Source: Ascoidea asiatica (Eukaryota; Ascomycota; Saccharomycetes; Ascoideales; Ascoideaceae). Taken from it: a DNA stretch of 64,000 bases. Made by a program: the position numbers and the translations under genes. Shown here one piece after another: positions 41,957 through 52,691 of this stretch. The first letter of the stretch is position 1. Every line of letters starts with the position of its first letter. Where the stretch lies: the NCBI GenBank assembly GCA_001600695.1, contig BCKQ01000008.1, positions 372,001 to 436,000 on the forward strand, read 5' to 3'. Under the pieces are notes generated by a model, which saw only the letters and a program-made list of their open reading frames with translations, did no database searches and was not told where the DNA came from.

Positions 41957-44418
41957 CTATGGTTTGGTTGGTTCATCATTTTCAATGTCAACAATACCTT
42001 CAAAGTCTCCATCAGATTCAGAAGAATCTACTGATTTTCCCCTGGATTTGATATCAGCAATGATTCTTTCCCTTTCTAAAGCAATAAAAGGAGTTTTGGT
42101 TACTTTAGCATAAACCCATAAAATTGAAATTCTAACAACAGCAGTTAAAAGACCAAAAATTGCACTAACAACAGGTGCAACAACAAAAGCACCGAAAGCA
42201 CTCCAATCATCAACATACATACCATTCCAAACAATTAATAATTTACCAGCTTCTTTGACATTTCCATGATAACAAACCAAACCATAAATAAATACAGAAA
42301 TAAAACCAGAAAGTCCACCAATACAAATTTCCCAACCAGTTAAAAACCAAAAATAAGTATCAGATAAACCTAAACAAATAATTGGAACAATACATGCAGA
42401 AACTAAATCTGCAATTAAATAAATTTGTAAAACATCATCAGCAACTTTTAAAGCAATAACAGCACATGGAACCATTAAAAGAAAAACTAAAACTCTGGCA
42501 AACCAAATATTGATTTTATTTCTGAATAAATCTAAAGAAATTTCAGAAACCATAGCACTTTGTAATGAATCAAAAGTACAAGTTGAAATAACAACTACAA
42601 ATAAAATCATTACACCAGATACCCATTTTGGCATTTTAGATAATAAAATAAAGAAAGAATTACCTCCATCTGGATCATTAACAACAAAATCACCAGTCCA
42701 AACACCAATAATACCAGCCCAACCAAATAAAAATAAAATTATAAATATTAAAAGAGCTGCTAATGAACAACCAATCCATAAATCTTTATCAGTTTTTGAA
42801 GCAAAAGTTCTTAACCAAAAATTTGAAAGGAAACAATTATTTGTAAAAATTGCAATCATTAAAATATAAAGTAATTTCCAAGATAATTTATTTGCAGATA
42901 ATAATGGTTTCTTAGAAATTGAAGGATCAAGATCAACATAAGAACCAAAAGCACAAGTTGCAATAATAATTAAAATACAAACAAATCCAGCTTGAATATT
43001 ATCAGTTAAAAATGAAACTTTAAAACCACCAATTGAAGTATAAATTGCAGTTACAACACATTCAACAATTACAACAGGTAACCCATCTAAACCTGATAAA
43101 GAATTAAAAGCCCAATAAATTGCAGATAATTCTGCAATCATATAAAGAAATAAAGTTAAAATTGTAAAAGAAGCAAGATATAATTGAGTTAATAATCCAA
43201 ATCTTTGATAAGTCCAAGCAGTTAAAACAAAACCATCTGGACATTTTTTACGAATAATTGGACCTAAGAATGCAAAAAGAAACATTGGTAAAGAACATGA
43301 TAAAGCATAAACTAAAACACCATGAATACCAGCAATATTACCGATTTGTGAAAAAGATGTAATTATACCACATCCAAGAGCTATATAAATAATAAAAATA
43401 AATTGGTAAGAAAAAAAAGAAAAACAGTTAGTAAATTATGGAAATTTTTATAACTTAAGAATACTCAAGAATAATAAAAACCTCCGAGGAATTATTTAAA
43501 GAAAGTAATTAAGAATCAAAATGGGTTGGAAGATAAACTAGAAAGGAATAGATAAAGGAAAAGGATAATTTAACCAATAAAAAGGAAAAAGATGGCTGAA
43601 AGAAAAAAAGCTTCAGACTTTTAAAAAAAAGTATAAAAAAGGTAGAGAAAATTTAAGCCAAGTGACTTCAATTAAGTAAAAGTGAAGGAGATTATCAGTT
43701 TAGACTTCATTCTTGTACTGATAATTCTTTTTTTAATAGATTTCATTCCATTCATTTTCTAATTTAATAAATCCAAAATCCAAACAAATCAACTTAAAAT
43801 ACTTCATATATTTAAATAACAACCCAAAGAATTTAAATAAATTCTTAAATATAATTAATTAAAATTAATTAAATGAATCAATTAATATAGCAATATTACT
43901 TCCTCACGCAAGTATTAACTTGATCGAGTATGAAATACGGTATAATCTCAGCCATTTATGTGGCACCCGTAGAATATTGCAATAAATTTCAAAAGGAAAC
44001 TAAAAAAAAAACAAAGAAAAAAAAAAATTAAAAAAATAAAAAAAAAGTAGTAGATTCAAAAAGAGAATCAAGTTAGTAGATATATGAAAAGATCGCAATT
44101 GGAGGAATACAAACCATAAGCTTATTTTTTTTTTTTTCTCTTTTTGAAATTTCTTGACTATGAAAATTCTAGAACAATACTATGCGAAGTTTAGCAAACA
44201 GGCTATATCAACAATAGAAGACATTAAATGGAATAAAATGGATTTAAATACGAACCAGATGCTAAAAAATTAAAAGCTAATGCTAAACCCTTTTGGGACC
44301 TATTTGCAGATAAAAAAGTTTTATTATCGAGACAATAAAAACCAAGAGCAACACCAGTGATTAAACAAACTGAATAAGTGACATATGCAATGGCGTTAGA
44401 AGCTTGACTTGACAACAT
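41957..44418 (-). CDS. SSS-family permease (DUR3-like urea/polyamine transporter), one long intron
   Basis: Two exons: 44256-44418 and 41957-43380, with an 875-nt intron (43381-44255). The acceptor is TATAG and a perfect TACTAAC branch site is at 43427-43433, 46 nt away. The donor reads GTTCGT, not the usual GTATGT/GTAAGT. Splicing preserves frame (G|CT = Ala) and gives 528 residues. Exon 1 encodes MLSSQASNAIAYVTYSVCLI, FLSANRSQKGLALAFNFLAS; exon 2 continues LGCGIITSFSQIGNIAGIHG and GPIIRKKCPDGFVL, the sodium:solute symporter pattern of fungal Dur3-type proteins. About 13 membrane segments. Shorter than S. cerevisiae Dur3 (735), mainly at the C-terminus, which ends in an acidic tail. Urea is the best-known substrate of the family; not proven here. 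Confidence 0.8.
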
Positions 44419-44870
44419 GATGGAATAAATGATAAATAACAAAAGCAACGAATATTTTAAAGCAGAAAGAAGTTCTATTCAATCTCAGTTAACGATGACG
44501 ATGACAATGAAGATAAAGAAGATGAAGAAGAAGAAGTAAAAGAAAAGGAAAAAGAGAGAAAAGCTTTTGAGAAAGAGGGAAACTGCTCAGCTTTTATACA
44601 ATTTCGTCAGCAGCAACAGACAAAGAGGAAAAAATAAGAAAAAACAAGAAAAAGCTCGGCGCTTAAATTAGTCACAGCCACGTGCATCTCCACAAAAAAC
44701 GCCGCATGCAGTGCCACGCGTACACGCCACTCTACGGCGCTAGTTGTTTTTGGACGCCAGAATTGTGGGTGCGCTCTCAAAAGGGTATAACGACAAAAAA
44801 TATTAATACTAAAAAATTAAATTTGGGAGTCATCAGACGTTTATTTGCTACAATTATTATTATACATTTT
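44419..44870. promoter_or_regulatory. Promoter of the DUR3-like gene, with GC island
   Basis: GAAGAA repeats (about 44515-44545) then a GC-rich island at 44655-44780 with CACGTG at 44679-44684 and GCATGC and ACGCGT palindromes. It also abuts the 3' end of the PRP39-like gene. No gene seen. Confidence 0.45.
44679..44684. promoter_or_regulatory. CACGTG hexamer upstream of DUR3-like gene
   Basis: GCCACGTGCAT, 261 bp upstream of the predicted start at 44418. Cbf1/bHLH-type core by motif only. Confidence 0.4.
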
Positions 44871-47429
44871 TTATATATTTGGATATTGAGGATATTGAAT
44901 AGATTGATTTGCTTTTTCAACATTTTTAAAAGTTGGTAATAATGGAGGTTCATTTGTATTATTAAAATTTTCTTCAAAATCAATTTGATTTGATAAAATT
45001 GGTCTATTTTCAATTTCAATACCAATATTACCATTTTCTTTTTTTAATTTTTTATTGATAATTTCTTCAATTGGATTTAATCTTAATTTTAAAGAATTAT
45101 TTTGAAAAAAAGGTCCTTCAATTTCACTTTTATTTTTTAAAATTTCTTTAAATATTAAATTAACTGATAATTGTTCATTATTATTATTATTACCAATTTC
45201 ATTATTTGTTGAATTAGTTAAATTTGAAACATTTGAAAATAAATAATCAACATAAACATAAACTAAATCATTTATAATTATTGTTGGTAAATATGAATTA
45301 TATTTTATATAATTTATTAAATTTTTAATTTGATAAAAATTACCAAATTTTTTCTCAAAATTTAAAAACATTATCCAAAATTCTTTATAATCTTTTAAAA
45401 TTTCTTCTTTATATAAATTTAAAAAAATTTTTCTAATATATTTACTAATAATATTAATTTGATTAATTTCTTTTGAATTTATTGAATTATATTTAATTAA
45501 AATTAATAATTTTAAATATTCAACAATTATTAAACAAATTAATTTTTTCTTAATTAATTTTGAATTTGAATTATTATTAGTATTATTAATTAAAATATCA
45601 TTTATTGAATCAAATTCTTTATCTAATTTTATTTGATTTTGAGATTGATTTCTTTTAATTGGAGTCATGAAATATAAATTAATAATTTTTTCAAAATTTA
45701 ATATAACTTTATTTATACCTTTCCATCTTTTTAAGAAATTTATATATAAATGAATTAAATTTTCAATTTCCAGTTCTATGTTATTATTATTATTATTATC
45801 ATTATTATTATTTTGATAATCATTCGATGAATAATTTGAGATTAAAAGATTATAAAAATCATTTGAAATTGAATTTTTTTTAAAATTTTCAAGAAATAAA
45901 CAATAATTAATTCTTAAAAAATTAAAATTTATTGGAATATAAAAATTTAAAGATCTTTTATATAAATTATTAATTTTTTCAAATTCTTTTGAATTTTTTT
46001 TTATAAAATATTTAATATAATTTATCCAAATAATTTCAAAATTTGCTAAAGGTATTAAAAATCTTTCAAAATTATTTATAATTATTAAATCTTTAATTAT
46101 TAAATCTTCTTCTTCTTCTTCTTCTTCTTCTTCATTATCTTTATCATTTATATGATAATTTAAATAGTTTATAATATTTTTTAAATTTGATTTATTTATA
46201 TTATTTAAATTATTTAAATCATATAAATTAAATTTTAAATTTATTTTATTTTCAAATAATTCCCAAATTTTATTAACTTTTAATTGAATTTTTTTGAAAT
46301 TAATTTGAAAAAATTTTTCAATTAATAATTTATTATCAATTTCATTTTCACTATTAAAAGAAGATATGAATTTATTTAATTTAAATTTATTTAAAATTAA
46401 TTGATTAATATTAATATTATTTTTAATATTTTTAATAAATTTATAAAAAATTGTAAAAAATTTACTATATTGATGTAATGGAATTTTAATAATTTTTAAT
46501 AAAATATTTAAATAATTTTGAATAAATTTTTTATTAATTGGATTTTTAATTAAATAATTAATTTCATAAAATTTTAAATAATTTTCCCAAATTAAATGTG
46601 AATAAAATTGATAACCAGAATTTTGAATTGCAATTTTATAAATATTTAAAATTTTATCATTATTATTATTATTATAAATTTTAATTAAATAATTTATATA
46701 GTTTATCCATAAATCAATTGAAGATGGTAAGAAATAAAGAGATTTTTTATATAAATTTATAATTTCATCATTTTCTTCATCATCATCATCATCTTCTTCT
46801 TCTTCTTCTTCTTCTTTGATATGTTCTTCCTGATTGTCATTATTTTCTTGTTTGATAATGATTTTTGATTTAGATATATATAAATTTTGATAAAATTGAA
46901 TATAATCTAACCAAATATTATAATATAAAGGAAATTTAATTAAGAATTGATTATATAATTTATAAATTAAATCTTTTAAAATTTTAATTTCTTCAATATT
47001 ATATTGATTATTATCATTATTTTGTAGTTGAATTGAGATATTTTTAATTGATTGTAAGATTAAATTCCAAGAATTGATATCATTTAAATTTAAATTTATT
47101 TTTTTTTTTAAATTTATTAAATTTATAAAATTTTTAATTATAAATGAATTATTTAATGGATCATTTAAATCTTTAATTTCTTTTGAATTTAATGAATTTA
47201 ATGAATTTAAATCATTATCAGATTGAAATTTTAATTGATTTATTTGTATTGTTCCATAAATTCCAGTTTCTAAATCTTTTTTTGATTCTGATTCTGATTT
47301 TGAATTTGATTTTGAATTTGATTCTGGTTTTGAATTTGATTTTGATTCTGAAGAGGATAATTTGACAGAAGATTTAGTTTGCAAGTTGGGATTGGAAGTG
47401 GAGATGAAAGTATTGTTCATTGAAGCCAT
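44871..47429 (-). CDS. PRP39: HAT-repeat U1 snRNP splicing factor (Prp39/Prp42-like)
   Basis: About 852 residues from the ATG at 47429 (MASMNNTF); the frame is open to 47531 but that leader overlaps the promoter island. The first 80 residues are Ser/Asn/Lys-rich. Thereafter there are many half-a-TPR (HAT) helices with W/Y/L spacing: DINSWNLILQSI, FPLYYNIWLDYIQFYQ, LPSSIDLWINYINYL, YSHLIWENYLKFYE, ANFEIIWINYIKYF and EFWIMFLNFEKKF. This order and the opening WNLIL helix fit Prp39, a U1 snRNP protein needed for 5' splice site commitment. Acidic Glu/Asp loops and Asn runs inflate the length beyond yeast Prp39 (629). Prp42 or another HAT protein (Clf1, Rna14) is less likely. The upstream gene TRS65 is divergent 400 bp away. 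Confidence 0.62.
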   Translation of the reverse strand: MASMNNTFISTSNPNLQTKSSVKLSSSESKSNSKPESNSKSNSKSESESKKDLETGIYGTIQINQLKFQSDNDLNSLNSLNSKEIKDLNDPLNNSFIIKNFINLINLKKKINLNLNDINSWNLILQSIKNISIQLQNNDNNQYNIEEIKILKDLIYKLYNQFLIKFPLYYNIWLDYIQFYQNLYISKSKIIIKQENNDNQEEHIKEEEEEEEDDDDDEENDEIINLYKKSLYFLPSSIDLWINYINYLIKIYNNNNNDKILNIYKIAIQNSGYQFYSHLIWENYLKFYEINYLIKNPINKKFIQNYLNILLKIIKIPLHQYSKFFTIFYKFIKNIKNNININQLILNKFKLNKFISSFNSENEIDNKLLIEKFFQINFKKIQLKVNKIWELFENKINLKFNLYDLNNLNNINKSNLKNIINYLNYHINDKDNEEEEEEEEEDLIIKDLIIINNFERFLIPLANFEIIWINYIKYFIKKNSKEFEKINNLYKRSLNFYIPINFNFLRINYCLFLENFKKNSISNDFYNLLISNYSSNDYQNNNNDNNNNNNIELEIENLIHLYINFLKRWKGINKVILNFEKIINLYFMTPIKRNQSQNQIKLDKEFDSINDILINNTNNNSNSKLIKKKLICLIIVEYLKLLILIKYNSINSKEINQINIISKYIRKIFLNLYKEEILKDYKEFWIMFLNFEKKFGNFYQIKNLINYIKYNSYLPTIIINDLVYVYVDYLFSNVSNLTNSTNNEIGNNNNNEQLSVNLIFKEILKNKSEIEGPFFQNNSLKLRLNPIEEIINKKLKKENGNIGIEIENRPILSNQIDFEENFNNTNEPPLLPTFKNVEKANQSIQYPQYPNI

Positions 47430-47827
47430 TCTATTGTAGTTCTCTTTACTCTTTCTTGTATCTGTTGATGGATTGACTTGATCTGTTCCTGATTCACAAG
47501 CAACAAAACCACCAAAAGCAACAAAACACAAAAAAAGAAGCTTTAAAACATTTCAAATTCATTTCAAATTCATTTCAAATTCAAAACAAAACAAAAAAAT
47601 TCAAAAATCAAAAACAGGACGGCACGTGCGCGATGGGACAAAACTGTAAATATCCAGGATATAGTGTCCCGTCTCCGGCCGCTGTTTTTAACACCTCACA
47701 AAAGAAAAGAAACAAAGAAGAAGAAGAAGAAATAAAATAAAATAAAGGTTCTTTTGAATTGAGTGATCTGAATTGAATGGAAAGAAAAGAAGAGAAGAAA
47801 AGAAGATGTTAATAGAAGTCATTAGTA
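47430..47827. promoter_or_regulatory. Divergent promoter PRP39-like / TRS65
   Basis: About 400 bp. Tandem TTCATTTCAAA repeats (47545-47582), a GC island (47615-47690) with CACGTG at 47623-47628 and TCCGGCC, then GAAGAA repeats. The island is centrally placed and may serve both genes. Confidence 0.45.
47623..47628. promoter_or_regulatory. CACGTG hexamer in PRP39/TRS65 divergent promoter
   Basis: GGCACGTGCGC, 194 bp from the PRP39-like ATG and 205 bp from the TRS65 ATG. Cbf1/bHLH-type core by motif only. Confidence 0.45.
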
Positions 47828-48895
47828 ATGGACTTCAAGATATATCTACCAATTCAATCAATTGAATTACTAAACAACAATATCAAGAACTTGAAACTAT
47901 TGGAGTTTTTGGATTTTTTAGAGAATTCTTCAAATAGACAGATTTCCTTTTTTGATGAATCAATTATAGGATTTGTAGTTCTATTCAATAATGATTACGA
48001 TAATAATAACAATAACAATATTAATAAGGACAATAATAACGATGAAGTTACTGATGATATAATTGATGAAAATTATGATAATTTCATCAAAGATTTATCT
48101 GTCACTCTAGATTTATATGTTCATCCATCAAATTATAATAATAATTATCAAAGTTATAATAGTAATAATAATCAAAGTAATAATAATATACCTTTAAATA
48201 ATGATAATAATTTTCATATAAAGACTTTTACAATTAATAATAAAAATAAAAATTTATTATTTAATGATATTATAGAAATTGAAGTTGAAGATAATGATGA
48301 TAATATAGATAATGATAGTATTGATATTGAAAATGAAAATGAAAATTATAATGATAATGATAATAAAAGTAATAGCGTCAATAGAGATAAAAAAAAGAAT
48401 AAAAAGGGATTGAAGGATATAGATTATATACAAAATGAAATTAATTATGATACTATTCCTGAAGAAGATGAAGATATAGATCATGATATTGATCAGATAA
48501 ATACTATCAAAGAAGAAATACAAGAAACTAAAGAACCCAAAGAACAAGATGAGATTGAAGATAAAGATAAAGACGAAGAAGAAGAAGAGGAGGAACCAAA
48601 GTTTAAGAAAAAAAAAATATATGTATCAATTTGGAAATTCACAATTCCAATATCTTATCCAAAAAGAAAAATCTCAAATCCTGAAATTCAATTATCAATT
48701 AATATGATTATTGATTATAATTATATTAATAATATTAATAACAAAAATCAAAATCAAAATCAAAATCAAAATTTAAATCATAAAACAAATAATGATAGTA
48801 TATCTTCAATAAAATCTTCTTTTACAAATCAATATTTACCTTTAATTGAAAGAAATATACTTGATGGTTTAGATTCTCAATTTAATACCCCTTTA

Positions 48896-48939
<44 letters not shown>

Positions 48940-50377
48940 AAAAAGTATAATCACAAATAATACCAAGAATAATAACAAAGAAACTTTTAATTTAATTGAT
49001 AATAATAATTTCAAAGATTTATATATTAAAGAATCAAGATTAAATTCAATAAATCAATTAAATTTTTCTTCAATTAAAAAAAATCATAAAAAAAATTCAT
49101 CTTCAATTTCAAAATTATATATTAATAATAATAATAATAATAAAAATAATTCTCATAAAAGATCTCAATCTATAACAACTGAATTAAATTCAAATAAAAT
49201 TTCTTTAAATGCAAATATTTTATTACCTGTTTATCCAGTTTTGAATATGAAATTACGTTGTACAAAACCTGCTGGTAAAAATGATAAATTATTAGCAACT
49301 TTAGATATTGAACCTTCAAAAGAATTAAATAAAATTAATATATCTTTAGATATTTTTAATATTAATATTGAATTTCCAAATGGTTCAATAAAACCATTAT
49401 TACCTCCTTCATTAATGAAATTTCCAATAAAATTAAAATTAAATGATTCAATGAATTTTTCATATGAATTAGTTGATCCAAATTCTTCTTTTTTTACATC
49501 TAATTTAAATAATTTAAATAATTCAAATTCAAGTTCAAAAAAACAAGTGATAATTAATATAATCTCAGTTCCAAAAAAATTTTCAGATAAAAATTATCTT
49601 GGTAATAAAATTATAACAAAATGGTCAACATTAGTTGATTTTAGTATAATTGCTCCACCAACAAATAATGCATTAATAAAATCTTCAATAAATTTTTCAA
49701 ATTCAAATTCAAATATTAATACAAATATAAATATGAATACAAATTCAAATTCAAATACAAGAAATTTTTCATTATCAAATTTAACAAATAATAATGGTAT
49801 TAATAATAGAAATTTATCAAGAATTAAATCTTTAAGATCAACATCATCTGCATTAAATATAAATATACCAAGAAATTCAAAATCAAATTTAAATGGATTA
49901 ATTTTATCATTTGAAGGTACAACATATATAAAAATTGGAGAAATTTTTATATGGAAAATTCAAGCAATTAATAAATCTCATAATATTTTAAATTTATCAT
50001 TATATATTCAACCAAAAGAAAATAACACAATTTTAAATATAAATAATTTAAATAATTCAATTTTAAATAATTTAATTAATAAAAATGAAAAATTAAATAA
50101 TTTTAATAATATTATTAAAAGAAATTTAATTATTAATCCAAATAATTTAAATTTAAAATTATTTAATACATTAAAATTAATACCATCTGGAATAATATGT
50201 TTAACAAATGATGTTAAAATTGGACCTTTAGAACCTTTACAAGTTTATGAAACTGAAATAAATTTAATTGCAATTGAAAAAGGTATATTTAGTTTAAATG
50301 GAGTTAAAATTATTGATGTTTATACTGGAGAAAGTTTTGATTGTGGTAGATTATTAGAAGTTGTAGTTGTTGATTAA
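47828..50377 (+). CDS. TRS65: TRAPPII complex subunit Trs65-like
   Basis: An 849-residue protein. The N-terminus begins MDFKIYLPIQSIELL. A very acidic middle (about 60-260) and Asn/Gln runs separate conserved pieces. The C-terminal third (about 455-849) forms immunoglobulin-like beta-sandwich sequence as in Trs65: LNANILLPVYPVLNMKLRC, LILSFEGTTYIKIGEIFIWK, IPSGIICLTNDVKIGPLEPL and FSLNGVKIIDVYTGESFDCG. GPLxP...L.AL..G...L.G..V.D is the pattern of the fungal TRAPP Trs65 family. Trs65 supports TRAPPII, the Ypt31/32 exchange factor, at the late Golgi. S. cerevisiae Trs65 is 560 residues, so this copy is swollen by low-complexity sequence. Family call is moderate to good. Confidence 0.72.
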
Positions 50378-50443
50378 GATATTAAATATAAATAATTTTA
50401 TATATTATATATATATATTATTATTATTATATTATAATTTTTA

Positions 50444-51787
50444 TTATGATGCTAAATCAATAAATGAAATTGAACTATTATCAAAATTATAATGTAAAAA
50501 TTTATAAGTTAAAGCATAATTACCAATCCAAATTTCAGAATCATCATAAGAAACACCAAGACCATAATCAGTAATTAAAGAACAAGAAGATGTTTGACTA
50601 CTACTACTTGTACTTTTTTGATGAAATCTTTCAAAAGGTAATTCTAAAATTTTAGTATTTGTATAATCATTATCATTAATAAATGTAAATTTTAAATAAT
50701 CAGTTAATGGATTAACTAAAAAACAATCAAAAGAAGAATCAGAAGAATCTATATTTAAAATTTTTAAAATTTTATCATAAATTGATTGTGGTAAAGTTAA
50801 AAGATCAGTTTGTTGAAAATCTATATCAACATTAACATTTAAATAATTATTACTAGTTGAATTTGAATTTGAAGTTGAAGTTGTAGTTTCAGTATTATCA
50901 GCAGGATCATTTGAATCATATAAATTTAAAGTATAATTATAAGTATTATTTGAAGTATCCATAATACCATGAATGAATTGTAATTTTGATAATTTTATAT
51001 ATAAACCTGTATTTATTGAAGATCTTGTTAAAATATCAGAAACAGTTTTATTATAAAATTTTATATTAATTAAATTATCTTGATAATTTTTTGATAATTT
51101 ATCAGTTTGAAGTTCACCAAATTGAATTTCACCATTATAATTTAATTTATCAGTTGAATTATATATACTAAATCTATTAAAAGTTGAATTTGATTGTAAT
51201 AAAAAAATATTTTTAATTAAATTATTATAAGATTGAATATGATCATTAATTGAAGCTGCAACATCCATTTTTGGATTTAAACCAATAATATTATAATCCC
51301 ATTTTGAATATTTATTAATATAAACAAACATTTGATTTGATAAATCAAATTTATCAAAATACATATCATCATAACCATAATAACTTTCAGAAAATGAATA
51401 ATTTGTTGCAGAATTTAAACCAGCATATTTTGCAGAATTATCACCAGTATATGAATCAGTAAAATATTGACTTGAAGGAATTAAATAAAGAGAATCAGAA
51501 CCTGAAGAATCTGAATTGGAAGAAGATGAAGATGATGATGATGATGAATCTGAAGTTGAAGAATCTGAATCTGAAGTTATTATAGCTTCAGAAAATTGAG
51601 TTGAAATTACAGCTTCTAAAGTTACATAATCTGAAGAACCAATATCAAAATCTACAAATAAAATATTATTTGAAGTTCTATAATATAAAGTATAATCAGT
51701 TGAAGATAAAGATTGAACAGATTGATCAGAATTAATTTTTATAAAGAATTGTGAAAAGAAGAAAATTAAATAAAATAATGAAAACAT
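50444..51787 (-). CDS. Second secreted pepsin-fold protein without catalytic Asp residues
   Basis: A 447-residue secreted protein: signal peptide MFSLFYLIFFFSQFFIKINS. The aspartyl-protease layout is recognisable: FVDFDIGSSDYVTLEAVIST at the first active-site position (the DTGS is replaced by IST), WDYNIIGLNPKMD (flap/GIGL-like), NGEIQFGELQTDKL (GxIxFGGxDxxK), FQQTDLLTLPQSIYDKI at the second site (DSGTT...LP expected), and a C-terminal SEIWIGNYALTYKFLHYNFDNSSISF. Neither catalytic Asp is present. A Ser/Asp-rich acidic loop (about 72-100) sits where yapsins carry their processing loop, and a Ser/Thr/Asn loop near 300. No GPI tail. It diverges from the pseudoprotease at 6548, so the loss may be independent or ancient. 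Confidence 0.65.
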   Translation of the reverse strand: MFSLFYLIFFFSQFFIKINSDQSVQSLSSTDYTLYYRTSNNILFVDFDIGSSDYVTLEAVISTQFSEAIITSDSDSSTSDSSSSSSSSSSNSDSSGSDSLYLIPSSQYFTDSYTGDNSAKYAGLNSATNYSFSESYYGYDDMYFDKFDLSNQMFVYINKYSKWDYNIIGLNPKMDVAASINDHIQSYNNLIKNIFLLQSNSTFNRFSIYNSTDKLNYNGEIQFGELQTDKLSKNYQDNLINIKFYNKTVSDILTRSSINTGLYIKLSKLQFIHGIMDTSNNTYNYTLNLYDSNDPADNTETTTSTSNSNSTSNNYLNVNVDIDFQQTDLLTLPQSIYDKILKILNIDSSDSSFDCFLVNPLTDYLKFTFINDNDYTNTKILELPFERFHQKSTSSSSQTSSCSLITDYGLGVSYDDSEIWIGNYALTYKFLHYNFDNSSISFIDLAS

Positions 51788-52691
51788 TTTTAATAAAAAT
51801 TACTTATAATTGTCTATTTATCTATTTTAATGAATGAATTGAATATGTACAGTATTTATATTATTATATCTATCTATCTCATTGAAAAGAAAGAAAAGCC
51901 AAAAAAAAAGAAGAAGAAGAAGATTACCTCTAAATAAATGATATTAGATATTATTACAATTATTGCATATTCAATTTAGATATTTTTATAATTATCATCA
52001 TATTACAGTACTGCTTTTATTTTTACATTTGTTATAATATCTATGGAATTTCTCATTTATTATATTTCTCTCCCAATTTAGATTCAACTCGTTACAGTGA
52101 TATTTAGATCTGGAACTTTGGCGGTGTGAAAAAGAATTACCAAAGTTAAGGGCAAAGTTAAAAACATTCCCAGAAACAGCAGAAAGGGGTGGCGGAAGAT
52201 GGCGGTGCGGTAAGATTGAACCCGTGCTGGTGGTAATTGATTTATGTCTAGTGGTGTGTATTGACGTATATACCATCACCAAGGTACTACCAAATTTATG
52301 GTACTACCAGTTTAATGGTACTACCATTATCAAGGTACTACCACTTCAAAGGTACTACCATGCTTGTGGGTGGACGCGTTTTTGTGAATATTTTTTTTAT
52401 TTTATTTATGATTATTTTAATTTATTTATTTATTTATATTTTTGAGTTTACGCGTTGCTAATAAAGTTGGTAATTGGTTCTATTTTAAATATTGGTAACT
52501 TTTCACACCTTCAATTACTTACTTACTTGAATACTCAATTACTTAATCCTTTATAATTTAATGATTTTAAAATATAATCAAATATAACTTATTTAATTCA
52601 TTCATTGCTATTCATTATTCATAAATCATATATTTCCTATAAATATAAGTACTTCTTTCTTAATTGAACTTTTTTTTTGCCCTTTTTAAAA
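51788..52691. promoter_or_regulatory. Divergent intergenic region with GC island and 17-bp array
   Basis: Between the minus-strand pseudoprotease gene and the plus-strand zinc-finger gene. A GC island (52085-52380) carries GGCGGAAGATGGCGG (52191-52205) and the second 17-bp-period array (52283-52367). Remaining sequence is AT-rich. No gene seen; two open frames over the array come from the repeat. Confidence 0.5.
52283..52367. repeat. Second 17-bp periodic array of GGTACTACC cores
   Basis: Five perfect GGTACTACCA decamers begin exactly every 17 bp at 52283, 52300, 52317, 52334 and 52351. The seven bases that follow each differ (for example AATTTAT, GTTTAAT, TTATCAA). GTATATACC at 52266-52274 keeps the same phase and may be a decayed unit. 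Core and period equal the right half of the array at 26417-26629. Confidence 0.95.
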
